NCBI GenBank assembly: GCA_934643865.1
Contig: CAKUCX010000025.1
Location: forward strand, 1 to 42,900
Length of the DNA: 42,900 nucleotides
Direction of reading: 5' to 3'
Origin: an uncultured Kiritimatiellota bacterium
GTDB taxonomy: Bacteria > Verrucomicrobiota > Kiritimatiellia > RFP12 > UBA1067
The translations under genes and the position numbers were made by a program. The notes below the pieces were generated by a model that worked only from the letters and a program-made list of their open reading frames with translations, did no database searches and was not told the DNA's origin. Shown in pieces: positions 8,132 to 16,675 of this stretch; within the stretch, counting starts at the first letter, position 1; each line of letters begins with the position of its first letter.

Positions 8132-9586
8132 ATGGAATTCGAGAACACGATCGGGCTTGAGACGCACGTCCAGCTCAAGACGCGCACGAAGATGTTCTGC
8201 GGCTGCCTGCTGAAGACGGGCTGCGAGCCGAACACGAACGTCTGCCCCGTCTGCCTGGGCTACCCTGGCGCGCTGCCCGTCATGAACAAGGAGGCCGTGA
8301 AGCTCACCGTGATGAGCGGCCTCATGCTCGGCGCGGCGATCAACAAGCACGCGACCTTCGACCGGAAGAACTACTTCTATCCCGACATGGCGAAGGACTA
8401 CCAGATCTCCGAGAACGGAAACCCCCTCTGCATCGGCGGCGGCGTGGAGATCACGAAGGCGGACGGCACGAAGAAGCTCGTCCGCATCAACCACATCCAC
8501 CTCGAAGAGGACGCCGCGAAGATCAACCACTACGCCACGACCTCCGGCGTCGACTTCAACCGGGGCGGCACGCCGCTCATGGAGATCGTCGGCGAGCCCG
8601 ACCTCGCGGACGCCGACGAGGCGATCGCCTACCTGACGGCCCTCAAGGAGATCCTCGTCTACGCGGGCGTCTCCGACTGCAACCTCGAAGAGGGCAACAT
8701 GCGCTCCGACGTCAACATCTCGATCCGCCCCGTCGGCGCCCCGACGCTCGGCACCAAGGTCGAGATCAAGAACATGAACTCCTTCAGCGGCATCCACGCC
8801 GCGCTCGTATACGAGGCGCGCCGCCAGCGCGCCTGCGTCGCGCAGGGCGTCCCCATCGTGCAGGAGACGCGCCGCTGGGACCCCGAGGCGCTGGAGACGG
8901 CCTCCATGCGGACGAAGGAGAACGCGCACGACTACCGCTACTTCCCCGAACCCGACCTCGTGCCCGTCGCGCTCTCGGACGAGCAGATCGACGCCTGGCG
9001 CAGACTCCTCCCCGAGAAGCCCGAGGCGCGCCGTGCGCGGATGATCGCCGACTACGGCATCGCCGAGTACGACGCCGGCGTCCTCTCGCAGCACAAGGCG
9101 AACGCCGACTTCTTCGAGGCCGCCGCACAGGGGCTCGACCGGAAGACGGCGAAGCTGCTCTGTAACCTCTTCATGGGCGACGTGCTGGCGCTCCTCAACG
9201 CGAGCGGGAAGGAGATCGGCGCGTGTGCGCTCACGCCCCAGGCGCTGCGCGCGCTCGTCGTCCTCTCCGCGAAGGGCACGATCAACGGCCCCACCGTGAA
9301 GGACCTGCTGCCCGAGCTCTTCGAGAAGGGCGGCGACCCCGAGGCGATCGTGAAGGCGCGCGGCCTCGGCGCCGTCTCCGACACGGCCGCCCTGGAGGCG
9401 TTCGTCGACCAGGCCATCGCCGCGAACCCGGGTCCCGTCCGGGACTTCAAGGCGGGCAAGAAGGCCGCCGCCGGCTTCTTCGTCGGCCAGGTGATGAAGC
9501 TTTCGAAGGGCAAGGCCGACCCCAAGCTCGTCGGCCCGCTCGTCGCGCGGAAGCTCGCCGCGCTCTCGCCGGCGCTTCGGACATGA
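8132..9586 (+). CDS. gatB: aspartyl/glutamyl-tRNA(Asn/Gln) amidotransferase subunit B
   Basis: The 484-residue protein has GatB hallmarks: N-terminal FENTIGLETHVQLKT, the zinc-type cysteine cluster FCGCLL...CPVCLGYPG, EEGNMRSDVNIS, and a C-terminal YqeY-like helical domain. GatB binds the misacylated tRNA, activates the acyl group with ATP and accepts ammonia from GatA. ATG 8132 was chosen because it gives the family's normal N-terminus and has AAGGA 11 bases upstream. A GTG at 8123 overlapping the previous stop is the alternative. The tail overlaps feoA by four bases. Confidence 0.95.
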   Translation: MEFENTIGLETHVQLKTRTKMFCGCLLKTGCEPNTNVCPVCLGYPGALPVMNKEAVKLTVMSGLMLGAAINKHATFDRKNYFYPDMAKDYQISENGNPLCIGGGVEITKADGTKKLVRINHIHLEEDAAKINHYATTSGVDFNRGGTPLMEIVGEPDLADADEAIAYLTALKEILVYAGVSDCNLEEGNMRSDVNISIRPVGAPTLGTKVEIKNMNSFSGIHAALVYEARRQRACVAQGVPIVQETRRWDPEALETASMRTKENAHDYRYFPEPDLVPVALSDEQIDAWRRLLPEKPEARRARMIADYGIAEYDAGVLSQHKANADFFEAAAQGLDRKTAKLLCNLFMGDVLALLNASGKEIGACALTPQALRALVVLSAKGTINGPTVKDLLPELFEKGGDPEAIVKARGLGAVSDTAALEAFVDQAIAANPGPVRDFKAGKKAAAGFFVGQVMKLSKGKADPKLVGPLVARKLAALSPALRT

Positions 9587-9834
9587 CGCTCGACGCGCTC
9601 AGGACAGGGCAGATGGCCGAGATTGCGGGCTACACGCTCGGCAGCCGGACGTATCGCGCCAAGCTGCTCGCCCTTGGCCTCACGCGCGGCGTGCAGGTGA
9701 AGGTCGTCAACGTCGCGCCGCTCGGGGACCCCTTCGAGCTCGCGGTGCGGGGCTACCATCTTTCGCTCCGCCGCGACGAGGCGAAGGTCGTCAAGGTGCG
9801 CCTCCTCTCCAAGGAGGATTTTCTGAAGCGGTGA
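9583..9834 (+). CDS. feoA: ferrous iron transport protein A
   Basis: This 83-residue SH3-like protein has the FeoA pattern: L-x-x-G-Q-M-A-E-I at the N-terminus, a K-L-L-A-L-G-L-T-R-G core, PLGDPFEL and a GYHLSLRRDEA strand. FeoA is a small cytosolic partner of the FeoB iron channel. The start overlaps the gatB stop as ATGA and feoB follows after ten bases, so it is co-transcribed with both. Confidence 0.93.
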   Translation: MTLDALRTGQMAEIAGYTLGSRTYRAKLLALGLTRGVQVKVVNVAPLGDPFELAVRGYHLSLRRDEAKVVKVRLLSKEDFLKR

Positions 9835-9844
9835 GGGGGCGGGC

Positions 9845-12013
9845 ATGACGATCGGTCTCATCGGGAATCCCAACTGCGGGAAGACGACGCTCTTCAACGG
9901 CTTGACGGGCGCGCGCCAGCACATCGGCAACTGGCCGGGCGTGACGGTCGAAAAGAAGGAGGGCGCGGCGACGCTGCCGGGCGGGGAGACGGTGCGCGTC
10001 GTCGACCTGCCGGGCGTCTACTCGCTCACCGCGACGAGCGAGGACGAGCGCGCGACGCTCGAATACGTCCTCTCGCACGAGGCCGACCTCTACGTGAACG
10101 TCCTCGACGCGACGACGCTTGAGCGCAACCTCTACCTCACGCTCCTCATGTGCGAGCTGCAGGCGCCGCTGGTCGTCGTCGTCACGATGCTGGACATCGC
10201 GCGCCAGCGCAACATCTCCGTCGACCTCGACCACCTCTCCCAGCATCTCGGCGTGCCGGTCCTGGGCGTGAACGCGAACAACCCCCTCGACGTGCGCCGC
10301 CTCGGCGAGACGCTCGCGCGCGCGCTTGCCGCCGCGCGGCCGCCGACGATCCGCCTCGACTACGGCAACGAACTCGAACGGGAGATCGACCTCCTGGCGT
10401 CGTGTACGGTGAAGACCGCCGCCGCGCTGAAGGTCTCGCGCCGCTGGGTCGCGCTCAAGGCGCTCGAAGGCGAGCCGCTTGTCACAAAGGCGCTTCTCGA
10501 CTACCACGACATGGCCCCGGAGGTGGTCGAAGGGGCGGTCGCGCGCGTGACGGAGGTCTTGAAGGACCCGCCGGACATCGAGCTCGCCGAGGCGCGCTAC
10601 GGCGTCATCGCGGGCCTCGTGCGCGACGTCGTCCGCGTCCATCCGTCGAAGCAGTACGTCAGCGAGCGGATCGACCGCTTCGTCCTCAACCGCGTGCTGG
10701 CCCTCCCGCTCTTCCTCGCGATCATGGCGGGCGTCTTCGCCCTCGTCCTCCAGGCGGCGGGGGCGCCGACGGACTTGTTCGACAGGATCGGGACGGCCGT
10801 CTTCCAGAGGGCGCCCGCCCTGCTGCTGGCGGCCTGCCGCGCGCCGGACGGGCTCGTGGCGGTCGTGGCGAACGGCATCGGCGGCGCCCTGACCGCGCTC
10901 TTCTCCTTCGTGCCCGTCATCTTCTGCATGTTCTTCGCGCTCGCGATCCTCGAAGACTCCGGCTACATGGCGCGCGCGGCCTTCCTGGCGGACCGCTTCA
11001 TGCGCGCCCTGGGCCTTCCGGGCAAGTCGTTCGTCCCGCTTCTCGTGGGCTTCGGCTGCTCGGTGCCGGCCATTATGGCGACGCGCACGCTGGAGTCGAG
11101 GCGCGACCGCATGCTTACGATCTTCATGATCCCCTTCATGAGCTGCGGCGCGAAGCTGCCCGTCTACGCGGCGTTCGCCGTGGCCTTCTCGCCGGCCGCG
11201 CCGGGGCGCATGCTGCTCGCGCTCTACCTCGCCGGCATCGCCCTCGGCGTCGCGACGGGGCTTCTCCTGAAGAAGACGCTCTTCCGGGGCGAGCCGGCGC
11301 ATTTCATCATGGAGCTTCCGCCCTACCACGTGCCGCGCCTCCGGCATATCCTGCTCCACACGTGGGAGCGGCTGACGGGCTTCCTCTGGCGCGCGGGGCG
11401 CTTCATCGTGCCGGTGATGCTCGTCCTCGGCCTCCTGAACAGCTTCGACGTGCGGGGGCGCGCCTGCGTCGGCGGCGACGTGTCCGACAAGACGGTCCTC
11501 GCCGCCGTCGGCCGGGCTCTCACGCCCGTCTTCGCGCCGATCGGCGTCGAGAGGGAGAACTGGCCGGCCTCGGTGGCCGTGTTCACGGGCCTGGGGGCGA
11601 AGGAGAGCGTCATCGGGACGCTGAACGGCCTCTATTCCCAGATGGCGCGGCCTGCGGGACAGGAGGGGGCCGGCGCGTCGAAGGCGGCCGAACTGGCCGA
11701 ACGCGGCGAAATGCGCCGCCACTTCCCGAAGGGCTTCCACCAGGCGTTCGCCTATCTGCTCTTCGTGCTGCTCTACATGCCCTGCCTGGGCGCGACGGCC
11801 CTCGTGTTCAAGGAGGTCGGCCGCTTCTACGGCTGCGTCTTCGTCGCCTACCTCACGGCGCTGGGGTGGTCGGTCGCCACGGTCTACCACGCCCTCACGG
11901 TCTCGCACGACGTCGTCTGGCTGGCGGCGGGCGGCGGCCTTCTCGCCCTCATGTCGGGCTTCTTCTGGCTCTACGGCCGCGTCCGCCGCGTCGACATGCC
12001 GGCGGACGGCTAA
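9845..12013 (+). CDS. feoB: ferrous iron transporter B (GTPase-linked Fe2+ permease)
   Basis: The 722-residue protein has an N-terminal G domain: P-loop GNPNCGKTT, switch region NWPGVTVEKKEG, and G3 DLPGVYSL. A helical GDI-like region and a polytopic membrane domain follow, with both FeoB gate motifs (FGCSVPAIMATRTLE and PFMSCGAKLPVYAAFA). It imports ferrous iron across the inner membrane, fitting an anaerobic or microaerobic host. In the G4 motif the usual N-x-x-D reads T-M-L-D (T114 to D117), so the base-recognition asparagine is replaced. No feoC is seen. The stop overlaps that of the convergent GTPase gene. Confidence 0.95.
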   Translation: MTIGLIGNPNCGKTTLFNGLTGARQHIGNWPGVTVEKKEGAATLPGGETVRVVDLPGVYSLTATSEDERATLEYVLSHEADLYVNVLDATTLERNLYLTLLMCELQAPLVVVVTMLDIARQRNISVDLDHLSQHLGVPVLGVNANNPLDVRRLGETLARALAAARPPTIRLDYGNELEREIDLLASCTVKTAAALKVSRRWVALKALEGEPLVTKALLDYHDMAPEVVEGAVARVTEVLKDPPDIELAEARYGVIAGLVRDVVRVHPSKQYVSERIDRFVLNRVLALPLFLAIMAGVFALVLQAAGAPTDLFDRIGTAVFQRAPALLLAACRAPDGLVAVVANGIGGALTALFSFVPVIFCMFFALAILEDSGYMARAAFLADRFMRALGLPGKSFVPLLVGFGCSVPAIMATRTLESRRDRMLTIFMIPFMSCGAKLPVYAAFAVAFSPAAPGRMLLALYLAGIALGVATGLLLKKTLFRGEPAHFIMELPPYHVPRLRHILLHTWERLTGFLWRAGRFIVPVMLVLGLLNSFDVRGRACVGGDVSDKTVLAAVGRALTPVFAPIGVERENWPASVAVFTGLGAKESVIGTLNGLYSQMARPAGQEGAGASKAAELAERGEMRRHFPKGFHQAFAYLLFVLLYMPCLGATALVFKEVGRFYGCVFVAYLTALGWSVATVYHALTVSHDVVWLAAGGGLLALMSGFFWLYGRVRRVDMPADG

Positions 12014-13317
12014 GGGGCGCGCGGCGCGGCGAGAAGGCCGGCGGCGAGCGCCTCCAGCCTGCGGCGCGTCCGGTCTGCGAACCACGGCAGCGCAAGCGGG
12101 GCGGAGAGGATGACCGATGCCGTTTCGTCGCGCACGGCGTCCCATGTCTGCCGCAGGTCGTCCTTCCGCCCCACGGCCGTTTCGCGCCGGTAGACGTCTG
12201 CGTAGAGGCCGTCGACCGCGCCCGCGAGGCGCCGGCGCAGAAGGCTGCGGAACAGGCGGTTGAACTGGACGGCGGCGTAGAGGACGAGGCCGCCGGCGAG
12301 AAGGCCCGCCGCAAGGGAAGGCCCGTTGCCCGCCGTCGTCGTCTTGAGGCAGGAGAGGCCCGTCGCGAGGCCCGTCGCCGCAGCGGCGAGCAGCCCCGTC
12401 CCAAGCGTGCGGATGCAGGCCCGGCGCAGGCGCCGCGCCGCTTCGCCGACGACGGCCATGCGAACCGCCAGCCCGGAGAAGTCGGCGTAGGCGGCCGCCC
12501 GCACGGCGTCGGCGCGGCGGGACGGGCCGTTCGCCAGCATCGCCCGGAACTCGGCACGGTGCCGGTCGAAGTCCGAGAAGTCCATGTCGGGGCGGGACGG
12601 CGCACGCGGCGCGCCCGTGTACAGCGTGTAGATCTTCGGGAGGTCCTTCGTGCGGAGGACGCGCGCGAGGTTCCAGCAGACCGTTCCGTAGGCGCGCGCG
12701 AAGTCGTAGAGGCTCGTGAACACGTCGCACTTGTTGAAGAGCACGCGCACCTTGAACTCAAGGCCGCGCAGGGCGTGCGCGAAGACGTCCATCGTCTCGC
12801 CCGTCGTCCCCGGCTTGTCGGGGTCGAAGAGGAAAAAGACCGTGTCGGCGCGCTCCGCGAACTGCCGGACGGCGCCGTGGAAGTCGTAGTCGCGCGCGAC
12901 CGTCCCCTGGGCGGCGTCGATCATGCCGGGGCTGTCGATGAGCGCGAGGCGCCGGAGCGGGTCGAGCGGGCGGATCTTGACCTTGAGGTGCTGCAGGAAG
13001 GCCGGCCCCAGCGTCTGAAGCGTCTGGAACTCCTCGGGAAGGCGCATGAGCGCGGCGGGGCCGCAGACGTCCTCTTCCCGCTCGCCGTAGAGGATCACGG
13101 TGAAGCCGTCGTCCGTCGGCGCGACGCCCGTATCCTGCACGTCGCCGCCGAGGACCCAGTTGACGAGCGAGGACTTCCCGGAGGAATGGTTTCCGAGGAA
13201 GAGTGCGCACGGCGCGCCGTCGACCGTGACGGTCGGGCGGGAGAAGGTGTAATAGTAGCGCCGCGCCACCGGCGCGTAGCGCCGATAGGCGTCTTGAAGC
13301 TTTTGCTCGCACGTCAT
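12010..13317 (-). CDS. EHD/dynamin-like GTPase
   Basis: The 435-residue product has a large-GTPase G domain: P-loop LGNHSSGKSS (42-50), a threonine switch segment VAPTDDGF (66-72), G3 LIDSPGM (127-132) and G4 NKCD (195-198). The wording around the P-loop and the DSPG motif resembles Eps15-homology (EHD) and bacterial dynamin-like proteins, which bind and remodel membranes. Two hydrophobic segments around 305-350 suggest membrane insertion, followed by a basic helical tail. The gene has its own strong promoter and a perfect AAGGAGG ribosome site six bases before the ATG. It converges on feoB with overlapping stop codons. A role with FeoB is not shown. Confidence 0.8.
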   Translation of the reverse strand: MTCEQKLQDAYRRYAPVARRYYYTFSRPTVTVDGAPCALFLGNHSSGKSSLVNWVLGGDVQDTGVAPTDDGFTVILYGEREEDVCGPAALMRLPEEFQTLQTLGPAFLQHLKVKIRPLDPLRRLALIDSPGMIDAAQGTVARDYDFHGAVRQFAERADTVFFLFDPDKPGTTGETMDVFAHALRGLEFKVRVLFNKCDVFTSLYDFARAYGTVCWNLARVLRTKDLPKIYTLYTGAPRAPSRPDMDFSDFDRHRAEFRAMLANGPSRRADAVRAAAYADFSGLAVRMAVVGEAARRLRRACIRTLGTGLLAAAATGLATGLSCLKTTTAGNGPSLAAGLLAGGLVLYAAVQFNRLFRSLLRRRLAGAVDGLYADVYRRETAVGRKDDLRQTWDAVRDETASVILSAPLALPWFADRTRRRLEALAAGLLAAPRAP

Positions 13318-13341
13318 TCCGGGCCTCCTTGCGTGGGTCTC

Positions 13342-13371
13342 ATTCTATCCCATTCCGCAGCCGGTTGTCAA
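13342..13371 (-). promoter_or_regulatory. sigma70-type promoter for the dynamin-like GTPase gene
   Basis: On the minus strand TTGACA (13371 to 13366) is followed after 18 bases by TAGAAT (13347 to 13342). Then come AAGGAGG at 13330-13324 and the ATG at 13317. Unlike several other genes in the window, this one has a normal leader and a strong ribosome site. Confidence 0.75.
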
Positions 13372-13421
13372 TTGCGCGCGGGGGCGCTCCGGATGCCGGG
13401 GCGCGGCCCCTCCGCCCGCCC

Positions 13422-13451
13422 TTGCCCGCTCTCCCGTTCTCTTGCTATAAT
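13422..13451 (+). promoter_or_regulatory. promoter for the triple-esterase gene, leaderless geometry
   Basis: TTGCCC (13422-13427) and a perfect TATAAT (13446-13451) are separated by 18 bases. The ATG begins six bases after the -10 box, so the predicted transcript starts at or next to the start codon. No ribosome site is present. It diverges from the GTPase promoter in a 140-base gap. Confidence 0.65.
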
Positions 13452-13457
13452 GGCGGC

Positions 13458-16400
13458 ATGAAGACACAGCATGCAATGAACGCGCATCCCGGCAGGGGGA
13501 GGCGAGGGGTTCTTTTCGTTTTCCGCTTCTTGGTTGTCTGTTCGGTCTGCACGTGTGTACACGGCGGCGAGCCGGAGGCGCGCGGGACGGGGCAGCGCCC
13601 TCTCCGGGTCCTGGCGATCGGCAACAGCTACACGCAGTCGCTGGTGCCGGAGTTCCCGCAGGTCGCCCGGGCGGCGGGATGTTCGCTCGACCTGGCGATT
13701 CTCGCGATCGGCGGCAACTCGCTCAGCAACCACTGGATGCACTGCGCGGCGGCGCTTGCCGATCCCGCACGGCGCCCCTACTTCGCTGATGGCCGAAAGA
13801 CGAATCTGCCGGAAATGCTCGCCGCGAAGACCTGGGATGTCGTGACGCTCCAGGAGCAGAGCGCAGACGGCATGTACCCGGAGAAGTTCGACCCCTGGGC
13901 CGACCGGCTCATTGCGTTCGTCCGCAGCCGCCAGCCGCAGGCGAGGATCTTCTTCCAGCAGACCTGGAGCGACACGGTGGCGTCGTGGCGCATCACCGAC
14001 AACGGCGTGAGGGGGGCGCTCGGCCTGACGCAGGACGGGATGTTCGCCGCGCTGGAGAAGAACTACGCCTTCCAGGCGGCACGCCTCGGTGCGCGGCTCA
14101 TCCCGGTCGGCAAGGCCCTGCAGATCTACCGGCGGGGCCTTCCGGTTCGGTTCACGAAGCCGACGGCGGCGGAACTTGCGGCGCTGAAGGAGGGCGAGGT
14201 GCCGGACATGAAGGGCGAGCTTTCGGGGTGGTGGGAATGGAGCCGGGGGCGGCCGTACGAGAAGGACTACGGCGTCTACCGCCTGCGCCAGGACTTCCAC
14301 CACCTGAACCCGGAAGGCCGCTACCTGCAGGCGTGCGTCTGGACGGCCGCGCTGTTCGGGGTCGATCTCGCCAACCTCGGCTACGCGCCCGACCTCGGCG
14401 CCGACTTCGCCCGCCGCGCGCCCTTCATCCGGGCCTGTGCGATGAAGGCCGTGAAGGAGGTCGGCTTGGCTGAAGGGACGCCCTCTGGAGGGCGCACATT
14501 CAGAGTCGAGCGGAACATCCGCTATTCGGGGGCGTCCACGAACTGCGTCCTGGATGTCAAATGGCCGGTGGGCGCATCGAACTGCGCGGTCGTCGTCAAC
14601 CTGCACGGGGGCGGCCTGACGGGCGGCGCGAAACAGTTTGCGCCGTGGCCCGAGGAGGCGCAGGGACATGACGCCGTCGTGTTCGTGGGCGCGGGGTACC
14701 GCCTGCTGCGGCCGGACAACGACGCGGTGAAGCCGGCGGACTGCCTGGCCGACGCGGCGGCGGCCGTCGTCTGGACCTTCGCGAACATCGCGCGCTACGG
14801 CGGCGACCCGAAAAAGGTGTTCCTGACAGGCATCTCGGCGGGCGGCTATCTGACGGCGATGGTGGGGATGGACGCGCGGTGGCTTGCGCCGCATGGGTTC
14901 AGGCCCGGCGACCTCGCGGGCATCGTGCCGCTCACGGGGCAGATGACGAAGCACTTCAATGTCCGCAAGCTCGGCTTCAAGGACCCCGATCCGCAGTTCC
15001 AGCCCAAGATCGACGCCTGGGCCCCGCTCTTCTACGCCCATGCGAAGGGCCTGCCCCCGGCGTGCTTCTGCACGGGCGGGCGCGACCTCGAATGGAGGGG
15101 GCGCGTGGAGGAGAACGAACTCCTCGCCCGCGCGCTCCGCGACTGCGGGTATCCGCGCACGGAGTTCCACGAGACGGAGGGCGACCACGGCGGCGGCGTG
15201 CTGGAGAGCGCCTACCATCTGCGCGACTTCGTGATGAAGACGGTCGAGGCGGACGGCGTGGCGCGCCTGGCGGACGGCGAGCGCGTCGTCTTCTTCGGCG
15301 ATTCGATCACGCACGACGGGCGCTACGTCTACAACCTGCAGCTCTTCCAGAACCTGCGGCGCCCCGGCAGCGGCACGCGCCTCCTCAACGGCGGCATCAG
15401 CGGCGATTCGGCCGCAGGCGGCGTCGGGCGGTGGCGGAACGACATCCTGCCGATGCGCCCGGACCGCGCCTTCGTGATGTTCGGCATGAACGACGTGGGG
15501 CGCGACCTCTACGCGACCGCCACGCCGACGGACGTCCAGGCGAAGGGCCGCGCCGCCGCGCGTGCGCGCTACGAGGCGAACCTGCGCGCGCTCGCGGCGC
15601 TCATGCCCACCTCGGGCGTGAAGACCGTCTTCGTCACGCCGTCCCCCTACAACCAGTATTCGCTCCAGCCGGAACGCGAGAACCTCGCCCAGTGCAACGA
15701 ACCGGGGCTTGCGACCTGTGCGGACCGCGTGCGGGCGCTCACGGCGGAGCGCCATTTCGGCGTCGTCGACCTCCATGCGCCGATGACGGCGATGTTCAAG
15801 GCCCATCCCGCGTTCGCGTTCTGCCGCGACCGCGTCCACCCCGGCGCGGAGGGGCATCTCGTGATGGCGGCGCTGCTGGCCGAGGCGATGCGCTACTCGC
15901 CGGTCGTGGCGCGCGCCGCCATCGACGCGGAGACGGGGCGCGCGCGGCCGCTCGGCGCGCGGGACGGCTCGCGCAACTGCACGCTCACGCGCGTCCAGGC
16001 TTCGCCGCGCCGCGTCGCGTTCACCTACGCCCCCAAGGCGCTGCCGTTCCCGAAGCTGCCCGAGTACGAGCGGGTGGACGGCGCGTTCTACCCGCTCACC
16101 GCGCGCCTCAACCAGGAGCCATTCGTCGTGACGGGTCTGGCCGACGGACGCTACACGCTCGCCTTCGACGGTCGGCCGGTCGGCGTCTTCACGGCGGCCG
16201 CCTTTGCGCAGGGCGTCAACGTGGCGCTCCTCGACACGCCCAACCAGCGGCGCGCCCGCGAGGCCGCCCGACCGATGGCCGAGCTCCAGCGCGTGAACGC
16301 GCGCCTGCGCACCTTCGCGCTCGTGTGCGGCATGCTGCGCCGGAACAAGGTCGACCCGTCGGACCCGGCTGCGGCGGAGGCGTGGCTCGCGGACTGGCTG

Positions 16401-16604
16401 GCGCGGCATGCGGAGAGCCGCTACCTCGGCGCGTTCCAGAACTGGGCGAAGACCTACCGCGAGGTGGCGCCTGTTCAGGCGGCGCTGGAGGCGCAGGTGG
16501 AAGACCTCTACGAACGGATGGCCGCCGTGCGCCCGGCCGTCTCGCGCGTGACGATCGAGCGCTCCCACGGGCAGGAGACGGAAAATGAAAGCCAGAAAAA
16601 TTGA
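13458..16604 (+). CDS. secreted triple esterase: SGNH hydrolase / alpha-beta hydrolase / SGNH hydrolase
   Basis: The 1048-residue protein has a signal peptide (about 1-36). Residues 48-320 form an SGNH/GDSL domain of DUF4886 type, with GNSYT (S57) and a D-x-x-H pair (D279, H282). Residues about 345-600 form an alpha/beta hydrolase with the HGGG oxyanion motif (H383), GISAGGY (S460) and a GDHGGG histidine (H577). Residues about 605-830 are a second SGNH domain with GDSIT (S616), GMND, and D791/H794 in DRVHPG. A beta-rich and then helical tail follows. Such domains remove acetyl or other acyl groups from polysaccharides, so three deacylating sites on one chain suit a heavily acetylated substrate. 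The exact substrate cannot be read from the sequence. A short palindrome encodes part of the linker between the first two domains. Confidence 0.85.
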   Translation: MKTQHAMNAHPGRGRRGVLFVFRFLVVCSVCTCVHGGEPEARGTGQRPLRVLAIGNSYTQSLVPEFPQVARAAGCSLDLAILAIGGNSLSNHWMHCAAALADPARRPYFADGRKTNLPEMLAAKTWDVVTLQEQSADGMYPEKFDPWADRLIAFVRSRQPQARIFFQQTWSDTVASWRITDNGVRGALGLTQDGMFAALEKNYAFQAARLGARLIPVGKALQIYRRGLPVRFTKPTAAELAALKEGEVPDMKGELSGWWEWSRGRPYEKDYGVYRLRQDFHHLNPEGRYLQACVWTAALFGVDLANLGYAPDLGADFARRAPFIRACAMKAVKEVGLAEGTPSGGRTFRVERNIRYSGASTNCVLDVKWPVGASNCAVVVNLHGGGLTGGAKQFAPWPEEAQGHDAVVFVGAGYRLLRPDNDAVKPADCLADAAAAVVWTFANIARYGGDPKKVFLTGISAGGYLTAMVGMDARWLAPHGFRPGDLAGIVPLTGQMTKHFNVRKLGFKDPDPQFQPKIDAWAPLFYAHAKGLPPACFCTGGRDLEWRGRVEENELLARALRDCGYPRTEFHETEGDHGGGVLESAYHLRDFVMKTVEADGVARLADGERVVFFGDSITHDGRYVYNLQLFQNLRRPGSGTRLLNGGISGDSAAGGVGRWRNDILPMRPDRAFVMFGMNDVGRDLYATATPTDVQAKGRAAARARYEANLRALAALMPTSGVKTVFVTPSPYNQYSLQPERENLAQCNEPGLATCADRVRALTAERHFGVVDLHAPMTAMFKAHPAFAFCRDRVHPGAEGHLVMAALLAEAMRYSPVVARAAIDAETGRARPLGARDGSRNCTLTRVQASPRRVAFTYAPKALPFPKLPEYERVDGAFYPLTARLNQEPFVVTGLADGRYTLAFDGRPVGVFTAAAFAQGVNVALLDTPNQRRAREAARPMAELQRVNARLRTFALVCGMLRRNKVDPSDPAAAEAWLADWLARHAESRYLGAFQNWAKTYREVAPVQAALEAQVEDLYERMAAVRPAVSRVTIERSHGQETENESQKN
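14479..14494. repeat. perfect palindrome within an interdomain linker
   Basis: CGCCCTC and GAGGGCG form a 7-bp stem around a TG loop. It encodes part of a Gly/Thr/Pro linker between the first SGNH domain and the alpha/beta hydrolase domain. It recalls the in-frame palindrome in gatA but is a different sequence. Confidence 0.45.
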
Positions 16605-16638
16605 CAATTGACAATTTATGGGGGGGGGGGGGTAAAAT
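16601..16638 (+). promoter_or_regulatory. promoter with a 13-G tract between -35 and -10, candidate phase-variable switch
   Basis: Two overlapping-phase TTGACA hexamers (16601-16606 and 16608-16613) are followed by AT-rich sequence, thirteen G residues (16620-16632) and TAAAAT (16633-16638). The spacer from the second -35 is 19 bases, two more than optimal, so loss of two Gs would give 17. Poly-G tracts in promoter spacers are a known basis of slipped-strand phase variation of surface proteins. An AAGGAG ribosome site (16662-16667) and the ATG (16676) follow. The first -35 overlaps the stop of the upstream gene. Confidence 0.65.
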
Positions 16639-16675
16639 GTGGAAGAATTTTAATCGTGGACAAGGAGTTTGCGGC

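Noticed and set aside
12001..12020. Terminator between feoB and the GTPase gene
   Set aside because: The two stop codons overlap and no hairpin with a T-run is visible on either strand.
16601..16675. Extending the beta-strand-repeat protein upstream to a TTG at 16601, which would place the poly-G tract in the coding region
   Set aside because: The extension would put 25 non-hydrophobic residues before the signal peptide, while ATG 16676 has AAGGAG at ideal distance. A frame-based switch is therefore less likely than a promoter-based one, though not excluded.
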